In this document: positions 26,535 to 41,957 of the stretch, in pieces
How positions within the stretch are numbered: position 1 is the first letter of the stretch
Layout of the letters: the number at the start of each line of letters is the position of its first letter
Source: Paraglomus occultum
Taxonomy: Eukaryota > Glomeromycota > Glomeromycetes > Paraglomerales > Paraglomeraceae
Reading direction: 5' to 3'
NCBI GenBank assembly: GCA_910592205.1
Contig: CAJVPJ010000078.1
Location: forward strand, 1 to 48,293
DNA length: 48,293 nucleotides
The notes under the pieces: generated by a model
Databases searched by the model: none
What the model was told of the DNA's origin: nothing
The model's input: the letters and a program-made list of their open reading frames with translations, nothing else
Position numbers and translations under genes: made by a program

Positions 26535-28913
26535 ATGGACGAAATATTAACGAAACTTGCCGTTCACACTGCCACGCTGGCAAGTACATAGAAAACTGAT
26601 TTTGGAATTATATACGTGTATATAAGATCTTGACAAATGCCAATATTTGTTTCAATAGGTCGGCAAAGCAGCTTTTGCTTACAGCACGAATTATGCAATG
26701 GTAAAGTATCTATTAGCTTATTCAAGCGGAAAATTGTTGACATCATAACTGTCTGCTTACTTGGCCAAAAACTTGTTTGCTGTAGAGACAAGTCGCCAGC
26801 TACATTAAACAAGATTCTACAGTTCGTAAAATCGATACGAGTGAACTTGAGCGTGCTCGTGAGGTAGTATTGCGGATGACACTTACTCTAGAGTATATCG
26901 TTTCGTGACTCGTTATTAGCAAAGTATACTGGTCGTCACTGGTCAACTTTCTAATGATTTGCTGCAATGAATTGCGGATTTATCGCGTGCTTTTTTTTTT
27001 TTTTTAATATTGTGGGTCTCTGTAACTTAAGTTCACATATTCTTTCCCTCTTTGCTATCAAAGAGTCTGGATATAAGTATCAAGATTGTTCAGCCAGCCA
27101 TTGATCTTATCGAGATTATAAGTCAACGCGGTAATACATCTCTCGAACCAGCAGTAGCAAGAACCTTACAGCTGCGTAAAGAGATCGACGCGTTCGCTCA
27201 TAAGATCACGATGGAGACTTCGACGGCCGAGGCAGATGATGCAGCAAAAATGCGTAAATTTGACCATATGGCAATGATAAAGGACATGCAAGCACTGACT
27301 ATCAAGATAGAGAAATTCGTACCATACTTGAACCTCGTCCTGACGACAAGTGGAGCTAATGTAGGACACAATAAAATGACAACAGTTAATACCTCCTTTA
27401 TTTACATTAGTTTGTTTCTAATTCTGCATTCGCTTTTCTTTTCCCTGGTTATCAGCTTGGCTGGTCCCTTCCCAATTCTGTCAGTCCATCACGATTAATG
27501 CAGGCATCGTCTCTGCTGAATGACACGCATCACAAATTCATCAAGTCTGCTGAGCCATCCATTCGTGTTGGCTCTCCTTTCAAAGTGAAGCTATATTATC
27601 TATTTGCGGGCAACGTTCGCCCTAAATCGGTTGGCGATTTTACCTGGAAAGAGGAATTTACAAAGTGTGATGCCGAAGTCATTCGAATACGAAATAATAA
27701 TCACGGTAATGAAGAAGGAGAGTTCTGTTACGAGTTAATATTGACAGAAGATCTTAATGACGGTCGATATCACGAGGAGTTTGATATGGGCGATAGAAAG
27801 AAACAGAAAGAAACTATTGCTAAACTAGGCAAGAGTAATGTAATTATCCCCGGAAAAGTGAAAAGGATTACTGTCAGAAACATATCAAGATTATATTACA
27901 ATTCTTCAGGATCATTATTAAATATAGAAGAGAGTAAATCGCCCGTATTAGTGATCACTGTAATTAAAGGAGCACCAACTAATAGACACGAAACATTATC
28001 GAGTGGAGTGAAAGACAATCCATTTTATGTTCTTCCTTCTGTTGCTGCTCCTGCTACGCCAGATACGAGAACTAGGAATTCATATGATACTGGTAATACA
28101 GATTATTATGGAATTGAGCTGTTCCAGGAAACAGATGCAGCAATTGTCGAAGAAGAGGATGCGGAAGAGGATGTGGAAGAGGAAGGGGAGGGAGGGGAAG
28201 ATACTAATGAAATAGATAACGATAAAGTTGATACAGAATCTACTCCGTGTAGTCCTACGCCAAAGACGCAGACACCAAGTACACCTTTGCGTGATCCATC
28301 TTTGATTAACAGAAGCTATTCTACGCCTCAACCAGTGAAAAATCTGACGGAAATGGAGAGTCTTAACACTCCTTCAAGAATACCACTACCTCAGAGTGAT
28401 GATGACATAGCGAGTGACGAGAGTACGGTAGAGGACGATCTGACTGAAACAGGTGGTATAGAAAACCCAACGACTGCAACGAAAACCGAGAATGTTACTT
28501 TGGTAGCATCTCCTGAGCCGGTTATACCTAATGGTCAAATACAAGATGACGGTATCGCAGATGATAGTACTGGTGATAATGATGATAATAGCGGGATGAG
28601 TGATCCGTTGGATGATTTTGAAGCATATCGTTCCAATCTTAAGACACTTAGTCTTTTCGAATACATTCTTCGATTGAGCGCTCTCGAGATGTCTGAGCAG
28701 AAACAGCATCTTGAGATAAGTGATGAGAAAATTAATCTCTTCATTAAAGACGATGATGGAACGTCCACTTCCACTTCTATCACCTCAGTTGGATCCGTTA
28801 ACGACACGCCAGGTGCGAATAGATCGCCGCCTCGCACCGCCTCGCGAAAAAAAATGTCAGCTTCAAAGATGTCAAAGTCACAAACATCGAGAAGACTCTT
28901 ATTCATCTCGTAA
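26535..28913 (+). CDS. Yrb30-type RanGTP-binding protein, 638 aa
   Basis: Fungal family that binds RanGTP and is thought to tune nucleocytoplasmic transport. Five exons: 26535-26583, 26669-26700, 26786-26866, 27064-27360, 27456-28913 (1917 bases). Family blocks: SLDISIKIVQPAIDLIEIIS and RGNTSLEPAV (exon 4); NLVLTTSGAN joined by splicing to LGWSLPNSVSPSRLMQASSL; the beta-rich core GSPFKVKLYYLFAG; and near the C-terminus LSLFEYILRLSALEMSEQKQ with HLEISDEKINLF. Between about residues 380 and 540 is an acidic, Ser/Thr/Pro-rich linker, probably disordered. The first exons are short and poorly conserved. The exon 3 donor could be 26864 (gtagta) instead of 26867 (gtattg), changing one residue. The gene is bracketed by the two repeat copies. 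The N-terminal exons are the weakest part of the model. Confidence 0.85.
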
Positions 28914-29427
28914 AATGGCAGAGCAATCATAATTTTTGACATTTCTTGGATATTATTAGTAAATTAGCATTTATGGACGCTTGCGTAATTAGTGCTATTT
29001 TTTGCAATAAAGTTATAAGTCGACAGACAGCGTAGACTCAATCTAATCCAAGTTGCTTTTTATATGCTCAGAGGACATTGTCAAGCAAAATTAATTACAA
29101 GACATATTTTGTAAAGCTAATTGAAGAGAACCGTGAAGGAGATATCAGTCACTGAAAGATAGGTCTTTCTTATACGTGGACTTTGTCTGAGGATATACGA
29201 GCCTCTCGTGTTTGTTTAAGGGTTTTGTTTTCTCATGGTTAAATCTTTACTGCCATATCTACAAAAACCTTTTCATAGATAATGCTACTGTAGTTTTATG
29301 TAGTGGACTAATACAGATTGCGCACATAAACTTCTATTGCAAAAAAAATATTTACGACGATACGCCAGTAGAGATTCTCGAAAAATTAGATTTTCGATAT
29401 ATTGATTTAGTTTCCTACTAACTACAG

Positions 29428-29549
29428 GTAAACCATACCCTTAACACACCAGAGAGCTCGCGTATCCTCAGACAAGACCTGTCTTTCGGTGACTGACATC
29501 ACTCATTGTTAACGCCCTCGCATTTGCTTTACAAATATACGGCGTGTTA
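29428..29549 (+). repeat. Dispersed repeat, copy B
   Basis: Second copy of the repeat at 26152-26290, same strand, with the shared words GTAAACCA-ACCCTTAACA, ACCAGAG-GCTCG-GTAT-CTCAGACAA and GCTTTACAAA. It starts 515 bases after the Yrb30-like stop codon. Confidence 0.75.
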
Positions 29550-29754
29550 AGATCGAAAATTGTAAACTCAAAGCAAATTTTTTCCATATTGGATAAACTA
29601 AACGCGTAAACCAATATTAGTATACAAACCGTAAACTAATTTAGTTGTTCTGACGTTTTTTGGTACTTTAAAGATGCATTCAAACAAACTTAATTTCCCC
29701 AACGCCCAACACTTCTACACTTTTGAATATGGAATTCGATCTTAAACAGAACTC

Positions 29755-29802
29755 CATAAAGTAACAGGTATTCCTCTTTCAACAGTTAAAAGAACTTGGT
29801 TA
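29755..29802 (+). mobile_element. Tc1/mariner-like helix-turn-helix remnant
   Basis: One frame reads VTGIPLSTVKRTWL and then a stop. The TGIPLSTVKRT word resembles the recognition helix at the N-terminus of Tc1-type transposases. Flanking frames are broken, so at most a fragment remains. The call rests on one short motif. Confidence 0.3.
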
Positions 29803-30270
29803 TAAAAGTGACTTCTAAATGGGTACACCAATGTTTACGCATGTTAATGTTCGTTTTATCAATATGCGAGTCATATGTTGGTCATGTATTAATTCAAGCA
29901 GACGGCTTAAATCTAACGATAATTTCCCGACATTTTATAGCAGTACAACATATTCTGCATCGAACACCTTGAATCCATCCGTCCATTCGTGTTTTTTTTT
30001 TTGAGTCGCCCAAAAATACATTGATCATAAAAAGCGCTAGATGACGGAATAACGCGATGAGAGCGGCGGATAACATACTAATTTGACTCATAAAAAAGCA
30101 GTGTCGGAATTCAAAAATTGCGGCGTGTAACGAGCTTATTGCCATGTAACCATGTTGGATTAGACACTTTAATTTGACCAAGAAAAATGGTGGCGTGACC
30201 AATTCTGACCCCTGAACGTTTATGTGACGTTATGCCATATCGATGTATTAATCTGGCTATTTTCATGAGC

Positions 30271-30300
30271 ATTCAAGAACTTTTTCGAAGGTTCTGGATA
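30271..30300 (+). promoter_or_regulatory. Heat-shock element upstream of STI1
   Basis: Six consecutive 5-base units in perfect phase: ATTCA AGAAC TTTTT CGAAG GTTCT GGATA. Four match the alternating nTTCn/nGAAn rule of Hsf1 sites exactly (units 1, 2, 4, 5); the third and sixth each miss one base. The element ends 82 bases before the STI1 start codon. STI1 is a classic Hsf1 target in yeast, so context and motif agree. Confidence 0.75.
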
Positions 30301-30382
30301 ACTTGTCACGAGACATGCTTTCCATAAATCTTCGCTGAATATAAGGTGGGATGATGCTTATGTACAACAGAGACATTTACCA

Positions 30383-32053
30383 ATGCAAGAACAAGACACA
30401 GTAGCCGACGAAAATTCAAGAAAGGAGGAGGCTCTAAAGGCTAAATCTCTTGGCGATGAAGCCTACAAAAAACGAAACTTTGATGAAGCATTGCAGCATT
30501 ACGACAAAGCCTGGGAGTTGGACTCAACAAACGTGACGATACTTACTAACAAAGCTGGTAAATATAAGATATCTGAAAATGAATCGAATCGAATATGTTA
30601 CTATCGTGCTGACGATCAGATTTATGATCATCTGCGCAGCCGTCTTATTAGAGCAAAATAAATATGAAGAATGTATTAAAGTGTGCGATGAAGCGATTGA
30701 AGTTGGGCGTGAACATCGAGCCGATTTCAAATTGATAGCCCGGTAGGTTATTTGCTGTGTATTGACAATTATTTTGACTCAACTCGATTACTAAATTAAT
30801 GACCTTTACAATCACCAGCGCGTACGCTCGAAAAGGGAATGCGTATATAAAATTGAATAATTATGACGAGGCAATCACATACTACAACAAGTCTCTCACC
30901 GAACATCGTACTCCCGATGTTCTTAAAAAGTTGCAAGAAGTTAGTACTAATGCTTGCTTGTTTACTTGATAGTAGAAATGTCTGAACTACCCCGGCATTA
31001 TTAATGACTGACGGATGTAATTTATCCACCCAATACAGGCGCAGAAAGAAAAAGCGAGGCTTGAGAAAGAAGCTTACTATAATCCAGAGCTCGCCGACAA
31101 GGCCCGCGAAGAAGGGAATGAGCTGTTCAAGAAGAACGATTTTGTTAATGCAGTGCAAAAGTACACTGAAGCCATAAAGCGTAATGACAAAGATCCACGG
31201 GCATACAGTAATCGTGCTGCATGCTACACTAAACTTATGGCTTTGCAAGAAGCTCTGAAAGATTGTGAGACTTGCATACAGGTAGATCCTACGTTTGGTA
31301 AGTTTTGAACTATAATCTTATAACGATTCTTTCCTATTGAAGCGTCCTGCAAAACGAGTTAACCATTTTCGTCAACCAACAGTTAAGGCATATATACGTA
31401 AGGCCGTTGTAGAATTCGCGATGAAGGATTATACAAAATGCTTAAGTACGTGTGAAGAAGCCCTGAAACAAGATAAAGACGGAAAACACACAAATGAAAT
31501 AAACCAGCAGATTGTAAAATGTTACAATGCTAGAGGCGAAGATGAGAATGTGGCTGAAAGGCTACAAAGAGCAGCTCAAGATCCCGAAATACAGGTGCGT
31601 TGCGCTCTTATGTGAAGTGATTATAAATTTCAGTGAAACTTCTTTATACCAGTTAGCTCTGGTCGCAGAATTTTTGGCCGGGGTATGAGGAGAAACCGGC
31701 ACATAGAATAGATACGCACACAATCAAACCTTCCTGAAAATTTGGACCGTCATAGTAAGAACAATGACTGGGTATAAAGAGATTTCACTGTACTTTATTT
31801 GTAAAAGTGAATTATTCAAACTCTTTTTTTGTTACAGAAAATTCTTCAAGACCCAGCCATGTCTTCAATTCTACAACAGATGCAAGAAGATCCACAGGCG
31901 GCTCGAGAGTACGTATGATTTCTTTTCTCGTTTACTGGTTTTGAATATTATTACTTACTTTCTTTTATTTTTCGAAATAGTCACATGAAGAATCCCATGG
32001 TAGCGGCCAATATTCGCAAACTCATAAATGCAGGTATTCTGAAAGTTGCCTGA
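30383..32053 (+). CDS. STI1/Hop co-chaperone, short form (TPR2A-TPR2B-DP2), 337 aa
   Basis: Bridges Hsp70 and Hsp90 during client transfer in the cytosol. Seven exons: 30383-30557, 30640-30742, 30819-30939, 31039-31297, 31383-31594, 31838-31908, 31981-32053 (1014 bases). TPR2A (about 14-130) shows [18 protein letters not shown] and [19 protein letters not shown]2B (about 145-265) shows [32 protein letters not shown] and [12 protein letters not shown]. The C-terminal DP2 domain contains [17 protein letters not shown] and [18 protein letters not shown]. The usual N-terminal TPR1 and DP1 domains are missing. No exons for them are visible between 29550 and 30382, and a heat-shock element lies right upstream, so the start at 30383 looks genuine. 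Nematode STI-1 has the same short layout. The gene converges on the isoleucyl-tRNA synthetase gene. Confidence 0.93.
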
Positions 32054-32452
32054 CGAATCTGAAATGGGACGGTGAGGTCATCAACCATGTGAACCAGACG
32101 AGGACGTTAGGCTATTGTAAAAATTATCTTGCGAGAAATAGGTTATTTACGGATGATGGACTATTCCACGTTTCCGTCGCCATTCTAAACAATTCAGTGT
32201 TGATTAGTTACGCGTGATATTTTAGCATTTTTACTACAATTCCGAATATTTTCTGCCAATCTGTAACTATCTCTAATAAATACAAGCGAAATTGTAACTG
32301 AAACAGCAGACTCCCATTTCGTACTAATAAAAATTTTTTTGTGGAAGATAATACACCGTTAAAAGCAATTGATGATAGTAGGAAGGAAATAAACTTTACT
32401 CGAGTTCATTGTCCCCCATTTGGGAGAACAATGTCGTATCTTATTTATAGTC
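32054..32452. other. Convergent 3' intergenic space
   Basis: This 399-base space lies between two genes that run towards each other. An AATAAA at about 32276 can serve STI1. No frame of interest. Confidence 0.5.
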
Positions 32453-37284
<4,832 letters not shown>

Positions 37285-38576
37285 ACTTTATCCACAATTT
37301 CAAAAAATAATTAGGCTATGACTAAAGTACATTTTAATTTCGGGGATGTACAAGTGCCACAGATTTTTTTTTTCTTACCCCCGTAATAATTTAGCAGTAA
37401 ACCCAATCAAATTAGTCCCGTCCGTGACAGTTAATCGAAGCATGACGCGTTTCGATGATTGAGGTAGATTTTAATTCACCTAGCTAGAAAGCCAAAATTC
37501 TCATGTTACAAGATGCTGCAGTAAGATGTGAAGTGACATTCGGGCCAATATGTTTCTGCTCACTATTGATTTTCTATGAACCATGGACTATAAAACCATA
37601 TTATAATTGCTATTAAAAAGCTTAATATTAAAAATCGACACTATAACTTTTCCAAGAATGGAAATAAGGTTCAGCTGATCAAGAGCCATAAATATAAAGT
37701 CTAGAACAGATCTCAATCTTAAAATATTTGTGTTACTACAAAAATGGCGTCGGATGGCATAAAACGCGTGTTATTTGGACGTTTCCTTATTCTTTATCCA
37801 TCCCGTCCTCTTTCGCAAAATAACATACTGTCATTCCAGCTACGTTAGTATTGATTAAAGTGGAACATAGAAGATTCTATACATGTCAAAGCGTTGAAAA
37901 GTAGTATGTCCAGTAGAAAGCATAAATTGAATTGCCAGTAAATATGAAGCCGCGAAAACATAAACGCAGGAGAATTTTCTTATGTATAGTATTAGATACA
38001 CCCATATCAATTATTTCTCAAAGCCAATACCATATTAAGCGTACACTCACTTCTGATTAATTAATGATTGTTCGCTCTAGTATAACAAATATTATATGGC
38101 AGAATTAACTTTTTACTGCTACACATTTAGCGCAAACAAAGCCTATGTATTAAAACTTTGCTAATACTGAATTCATAAGAGATTTACGTGCTATCGTTTT
38201 CATTACATACATATTGACTCAAACAGAGAGTTTTACAAAGTATTCAATTGAATATAAACGCAGTGATTCAGTGTTGTTTAGTTCCCGTAATACAGTAATC
38301 ACTACCTTTAAATGAAGACTTGAAATGCGGACGGCTTATCGAAGTTGACTGTACTATCTTTAAATTCGTGAGATCGGCAAATTAATTAGTTAGGCAGCAG
38401 CTGAGACACTTTGGACAGAAACGTTAGATAGAATCTAAGCTTTCTATACGTACCAATAACTAGTTTTACCATATCCAATCCGCGTAATTTTCGTGGACTG
38501 AGTAAGGCTTATAATACGAATATTAGTTTAAATAAATATCGAAGGCATCTTGTAAAGCAGAATCTGTTCTTAATAT
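37285..38576. other. Intergenic, no supported gene
   Basis: About 1.3 kb upstream of the synthetase start. No coding frame, terminal repeat or clear control site was found. Confidence 0.4.
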
Positions 38577-38719
38577 TGTCTGGCACGAGATTTGAACTCA
38601 TATCTCCAGGGATCCTTAGTACGGTTTCCAAAATTCGTTCACCTCAACACTGTAGGGTTGAACTGACGGCCTCGTACGTAAGGATCGCCTGACGCTTTAA
38701 CAACTTAAGCTAGCCAGAC
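38577..38719 (-). tRNA. tRNA-like cloverleaf with a 70-base insertion in the anticodon loop
   Basis: On the minus strand: 7-base acceptor stem GTCTGGC/GCCAGAC with discriminator A, D stem GCTT/AAGC around a 9-base loop, 5-base anticodon stem TCAGG/CCTGG, 4-base variable loop, T stem ATGAG/CTCGT around TTCAAAT. Without the insertion the body is the canonical 73 bases. Box A (TAGCTTAAGTTG) and box B (AGTTCAAATCT) fit Pol III promoters. The 77 bases in the anticodon loop form their own near-perfect hairpin (GATCCTTACGTACG against CGTACTAAGGATC). No T at position 33 can be placed and the D loop lacks GG, so decoding is doubtful. It may be a tRNA pseudogene with an inserted element, an intron-bearing tRNA, or a tRNA-derived SINE. 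Confidence 0.45.
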
Positions 38720-39120
38720 CTTTACGTCAGCAATTCAAGTTTCGAAAAAATTGGGAAATTCATTGACCTGGTCAACGTTGACATGCAAATTAGCAAGCTA
38801 AAACACCAACGGCATCACGTAACGGTATATTATCTGTTTTAGAAACGTAGTAAATACATGGTCAAACTCGACGATAAAGCCGACGGGCTGCCGGTAATAG
38901 TTTAAGCTACGGAAGTTTATTTTATCGAAGATTATATGACATACTGTGGCATCAACACAAATGGTTGCCACTGTTGAAAATTTGGTGGCTTATGTCGCTT
39001 AAATTTGTTGTTGGGGAGGTCGCGCAATTAAAGCTACGTAGCAGGACTAATTGAAACTTTCTGCAAGTTCTTAATTTTTATATGGTGCACCACCTCTATA
39101 CTCGACAATAAAACCGCCTG

Positions 39121-39265
39121 TCTTTAAAACCTTTCAGCTCAACGTAGAAGCGTTTTTTTTTTTAGAAAATCTGCCAGTAATTATGTTTGTCACAATATGC
39201 TTTACAAAGTTACTGGCTAGTTCGTCATAGAAATGCCTCTACGCTGAGTTGAAAGGTTTTAAAGA
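39121..39265. repeat. Foldback element with 32-base arms
   Basis: The arms 39121-39152 and 39234-39265 are inverted copies with four differences, all transitions. Inside them CCAGTAA (39174-39180) faces TTACTGG (39210-39216), extending the fold. The region has no coding frame. It resembles a MITE-like hairpin; the expressed form would be a long stem-loop. Confidence 0.7.
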
Positions 39266-39621
39266 TAGATTACTTTTTATATATCTCCGAAAAATTGAAA
39301 CACATCATTTCTAATTAGTGATTTATGTAACATGCGTGACGTGAAATTTGTTGATTTGACGATTTATTTTTTTCTACAATAATAAGTAAATCAGCGCGCA
39401 AGCGAAACAGAAACATTTAAAATCTTTATTCAAAATTCGTTACTGTTATCTGGCAACCGACGATGTTGTATATATTTATACGTGTCATAAGACTTGTTTA
39501 TTAAGAATTTTACAACAATTACTCGGTTCTTCTAAACGTGCTTGCAAGTCAGGAAAGACAAATGACGATAATGAGGATGTAAATGCTGATGCCGATGGCG
39601 ATAATGAATGTAGATGTCTTT

Positions 39622-39885
39622 TTAATTTTTCTGCTTTTCGTCTACGCCATTGAATGGTCTTAACGTAAAATCATAATAGCCTCTTTTATTTTTCAACGCA
39701 TTTTCTTTCCAGATTAACTCAAACCTCTTTTCAACGTCTTCAAATTCCCGAAACCCTCTGCAGCCAATACACTGCAAAAATTGCCGCAGATTACCCCCCT
39801 TATCTCGCCATTCTCCAATATCCATCATTATTATTCTCTGTTGATTCTTGTTGTTGCTTTTGAAATTTAAAAAAAATTCAATCAT
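39622..39885 (-). CDS. Small hypothetical protein, 87 aa
   Basis: An intact minus-strand frame with an ATG start and no visible introns. The middle has QCIGCRGFREFEDVEKRFEL, with one Cys-x-x-Cys, and the end is IWKENALKNKRGYYDFTLRP followed by a charged tail. Charge pattern and third-position AT bias are compatible with real coding, but I recognise no family. It could also be a fragment of a multi-copy mobile gene. No neighbours share its strand nearby. Confidence 0.3.
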   Translation of the reverse strand: MIEFFLNFKSNNKNQQRIIMMDIGEWRDKGGNLRQFLQCIGCRGFREFEDVEKRFELIWKENALKNKRGYYDFTLRPFNGVDEKQKN

Positions 39886-41477
39886 TTGAATTTTGCTTAT
39901 TTGTAGTTGGGCGTTTACTGAAACGAGGGCGATTATTGAAACAGCAAATAACTAAATAATTCGAGTATATCATATGGTTTTAACTTGATGGATTTTATTG
40001 GACGGTTTTTCGTTACAGAAAATTGAAACATTTGTCGAATAAAAGCAGCAGAAACTCTCTTCATTCATACCTAACAATCGTCAATTTAAATTGATCGCAA
40101 AATCAATCGTAAAAGCTATCTGATCACTTGTAACTTAAAATTCCCACATTCACCAGCAAAATTTCCTGTCCTATTAATTTAATATTAATAGATTGGATGA
40201 AATACTAATACCGATGCGAAACCCATATTTGAACACTATTGTATATATGGTATTCTGAAGCACTACTATTGTGATATTAATATGATGACTGACTAGTACT
40301 AGTATTAGTTAATTGACGGACAGGCAATCAAGTTATATTTCTCTAATTTGGGTTTATATTTATATTTAGCAATAATTTTACTATTACCATTACCATGGAA
40401 TCTCTCACTTATTATTATACATTGCCTCTTCTACATTTAAAGAATGCTCTAGAAATAAACTGTTCACACTTTAGTGACATTAAAACTTGCCTTAATACTA
40501 ATACTAAAAGAAGTGACAGATTCTTATTCTACCTCTTAATAATGTACTCCAATGCTCGCACATGTTTCTTGACTGTAAAAACCGATTTTAATGTCTTTTT
40601 TTTTTTGCACAATCGACGAATAACAACTTTTCATTTGCATCAAAATATTTTCTTGAGAAGAATCTCACAACAAAGTTTTAACCGGCAAGTAGTAATAGTA
40701 GTGCTAATGCGCGACACCTTGGAAGAGAGTTTTGAGATAAATATTGACGATTTTTGCGGAGTTAGACAAAACTCTGGATAACTCTATTTTGTCTATTACA
40801 ACAACCGTTTTATATATGTGGGGGGGGGTTAACTTTTGGCGTGTTTCTAACATCAATTTCCTTCACAAGATATTTATGTAAGCGTGAACCATTATTTGTA
40901 ATTAGATTACGATTATTTATTACTATTATCATAAAAATGTGTCAATTCTTAAAAAGGCGTAAGTGGGAAGGGGGAAGGATGGTGTTACTTAGGTTGAACG
41001 TATGCGATTGATGACTTTTGTCACTGATCTCGTTGACAAAAAAAGCATGGCACACTTTGTTGTTGCTTATCAACCATAAGCTAGACGGTTACATGGGAGG
41101 GACTGTGGTGTTGTGGAATTGTATTTGGGTGTGAAGAAACGCACTGTATTTACATTCGGCGCTTGTGCCTATCATAACAATAATTATCACTTTATCAAAA
41201 TCCGCTTGCTATGATCATAATCGAATTTGAAAACGTCTATCATAGACACTTTATTAATTAACATTACTCATATGAACCGCTACCTACGATCTTAATAAAG
41301 GTAATTTGACAAATACGCATAGTTCATTTAATTGTCAAATCGGTAGTACCTTCTAGCCTGTGGAGTGTAGGTTGTTGATGCTAGAGTTAAGTTCTCCGCC
41401 CGTGTGAGGCGAGTATATTAATAAGATTCCTAAATAATATACAAGTATCGCAATCTTAAACACAGAACGTTCAGGCT
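39886..41477. other. Intergenic, no supported gene
   Basis: The longest frame (40395-40781, plus, 128 codons, ATG) is rich in Phe, Asn and Thr and looks like chance in AT-rich DNA. A run of about ten G bases lies near 40820. A 9-base inverted pair ATTTGACAA/TTGTCAAAT flanks about 41305-41341. Confidence 0.35.
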
Positions 41478-41535
41478 CCTCAACGGTTTCTTTACAGTTT
41501 CCTCAACGGTTTCTCAACGGCTTCCCTGCGGTTTC
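41478..41535 (+). repeat. Short degenerate repeats (CTCAACGGTTTC)
   Basis: Two exact CCTCAACGGTTTC words, at about 41478 and 41501, are followed by related words CTCAACGGCTTCC and CTGCGGTTTC. This looks like local slippage or a cluster of binding sites about 430-480 bases upstream of the NTO1-like start. Confidence 0.6.
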
Positions 41536-41640
41536 AAGGTCTAACGATGTCGATCAGAACTGACACGCCGAGCGAAACTCACTATTACTATTGGCTTATA
41601 GCTATCTCTCAAGTTGCGAAAACGTTAACTGGTTGAGCTA

Positions 41641-41685
41641 TGACGTCTGAGTATCTATCGCGAGGAACTTTGACGTCTGAGTATC
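41641..41685 (+). promoter_or_regulatory. Duplicated CRE/ATF-like site upstream of NTO1
   Basis: The 15-base word TGACGTCTGAGTATC occurs at 41641-41655 and again, unchanged, at 41671-41685. Its TGACGTC is seven of eight bases of the ATF/CREB site. A CCAAT word follows near 41764. Start codon at 41958. Confidence 0.5.
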
Positions 41686-41957
41686 AAAGCTTTTATCGCA
41701 CGCATGTGATTGTACGGACATCACGTGTAAGAAACCTATTGGCATGTCTTTTGTAAAATTTTAGCCAATAAAAAGTTAGGGCGTAGCCAGCCAGATAGGG
41801 ACTTTACTATGTAACGAATAAAATAAATCCCAAAACTTAGATTTTTCTCCAAACTTTTCAAACTTCTTTACGGCTTCTCTCTTTTCACGATCATTCACAT
41901 TAATACACGCTTTTACTGCCATTCATTATCATAATACGAATCCACAGAATATATTAT

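Noticed and set aside
27361-27498. Yrb30 exon 4 tail with a hydrophobic end
   Set aside because: These codons are intron 4 read-through; splicing 27360 to 27456 gives the conserved TSGAN-LGWSLPNS block.
40395-40781. 128-codon plus-strand frame as a gene
   Set aside because: Phe/Asn/Thr-rich composition of AT-rich noncoding DNA, no motif, no neighbours, no splice context.
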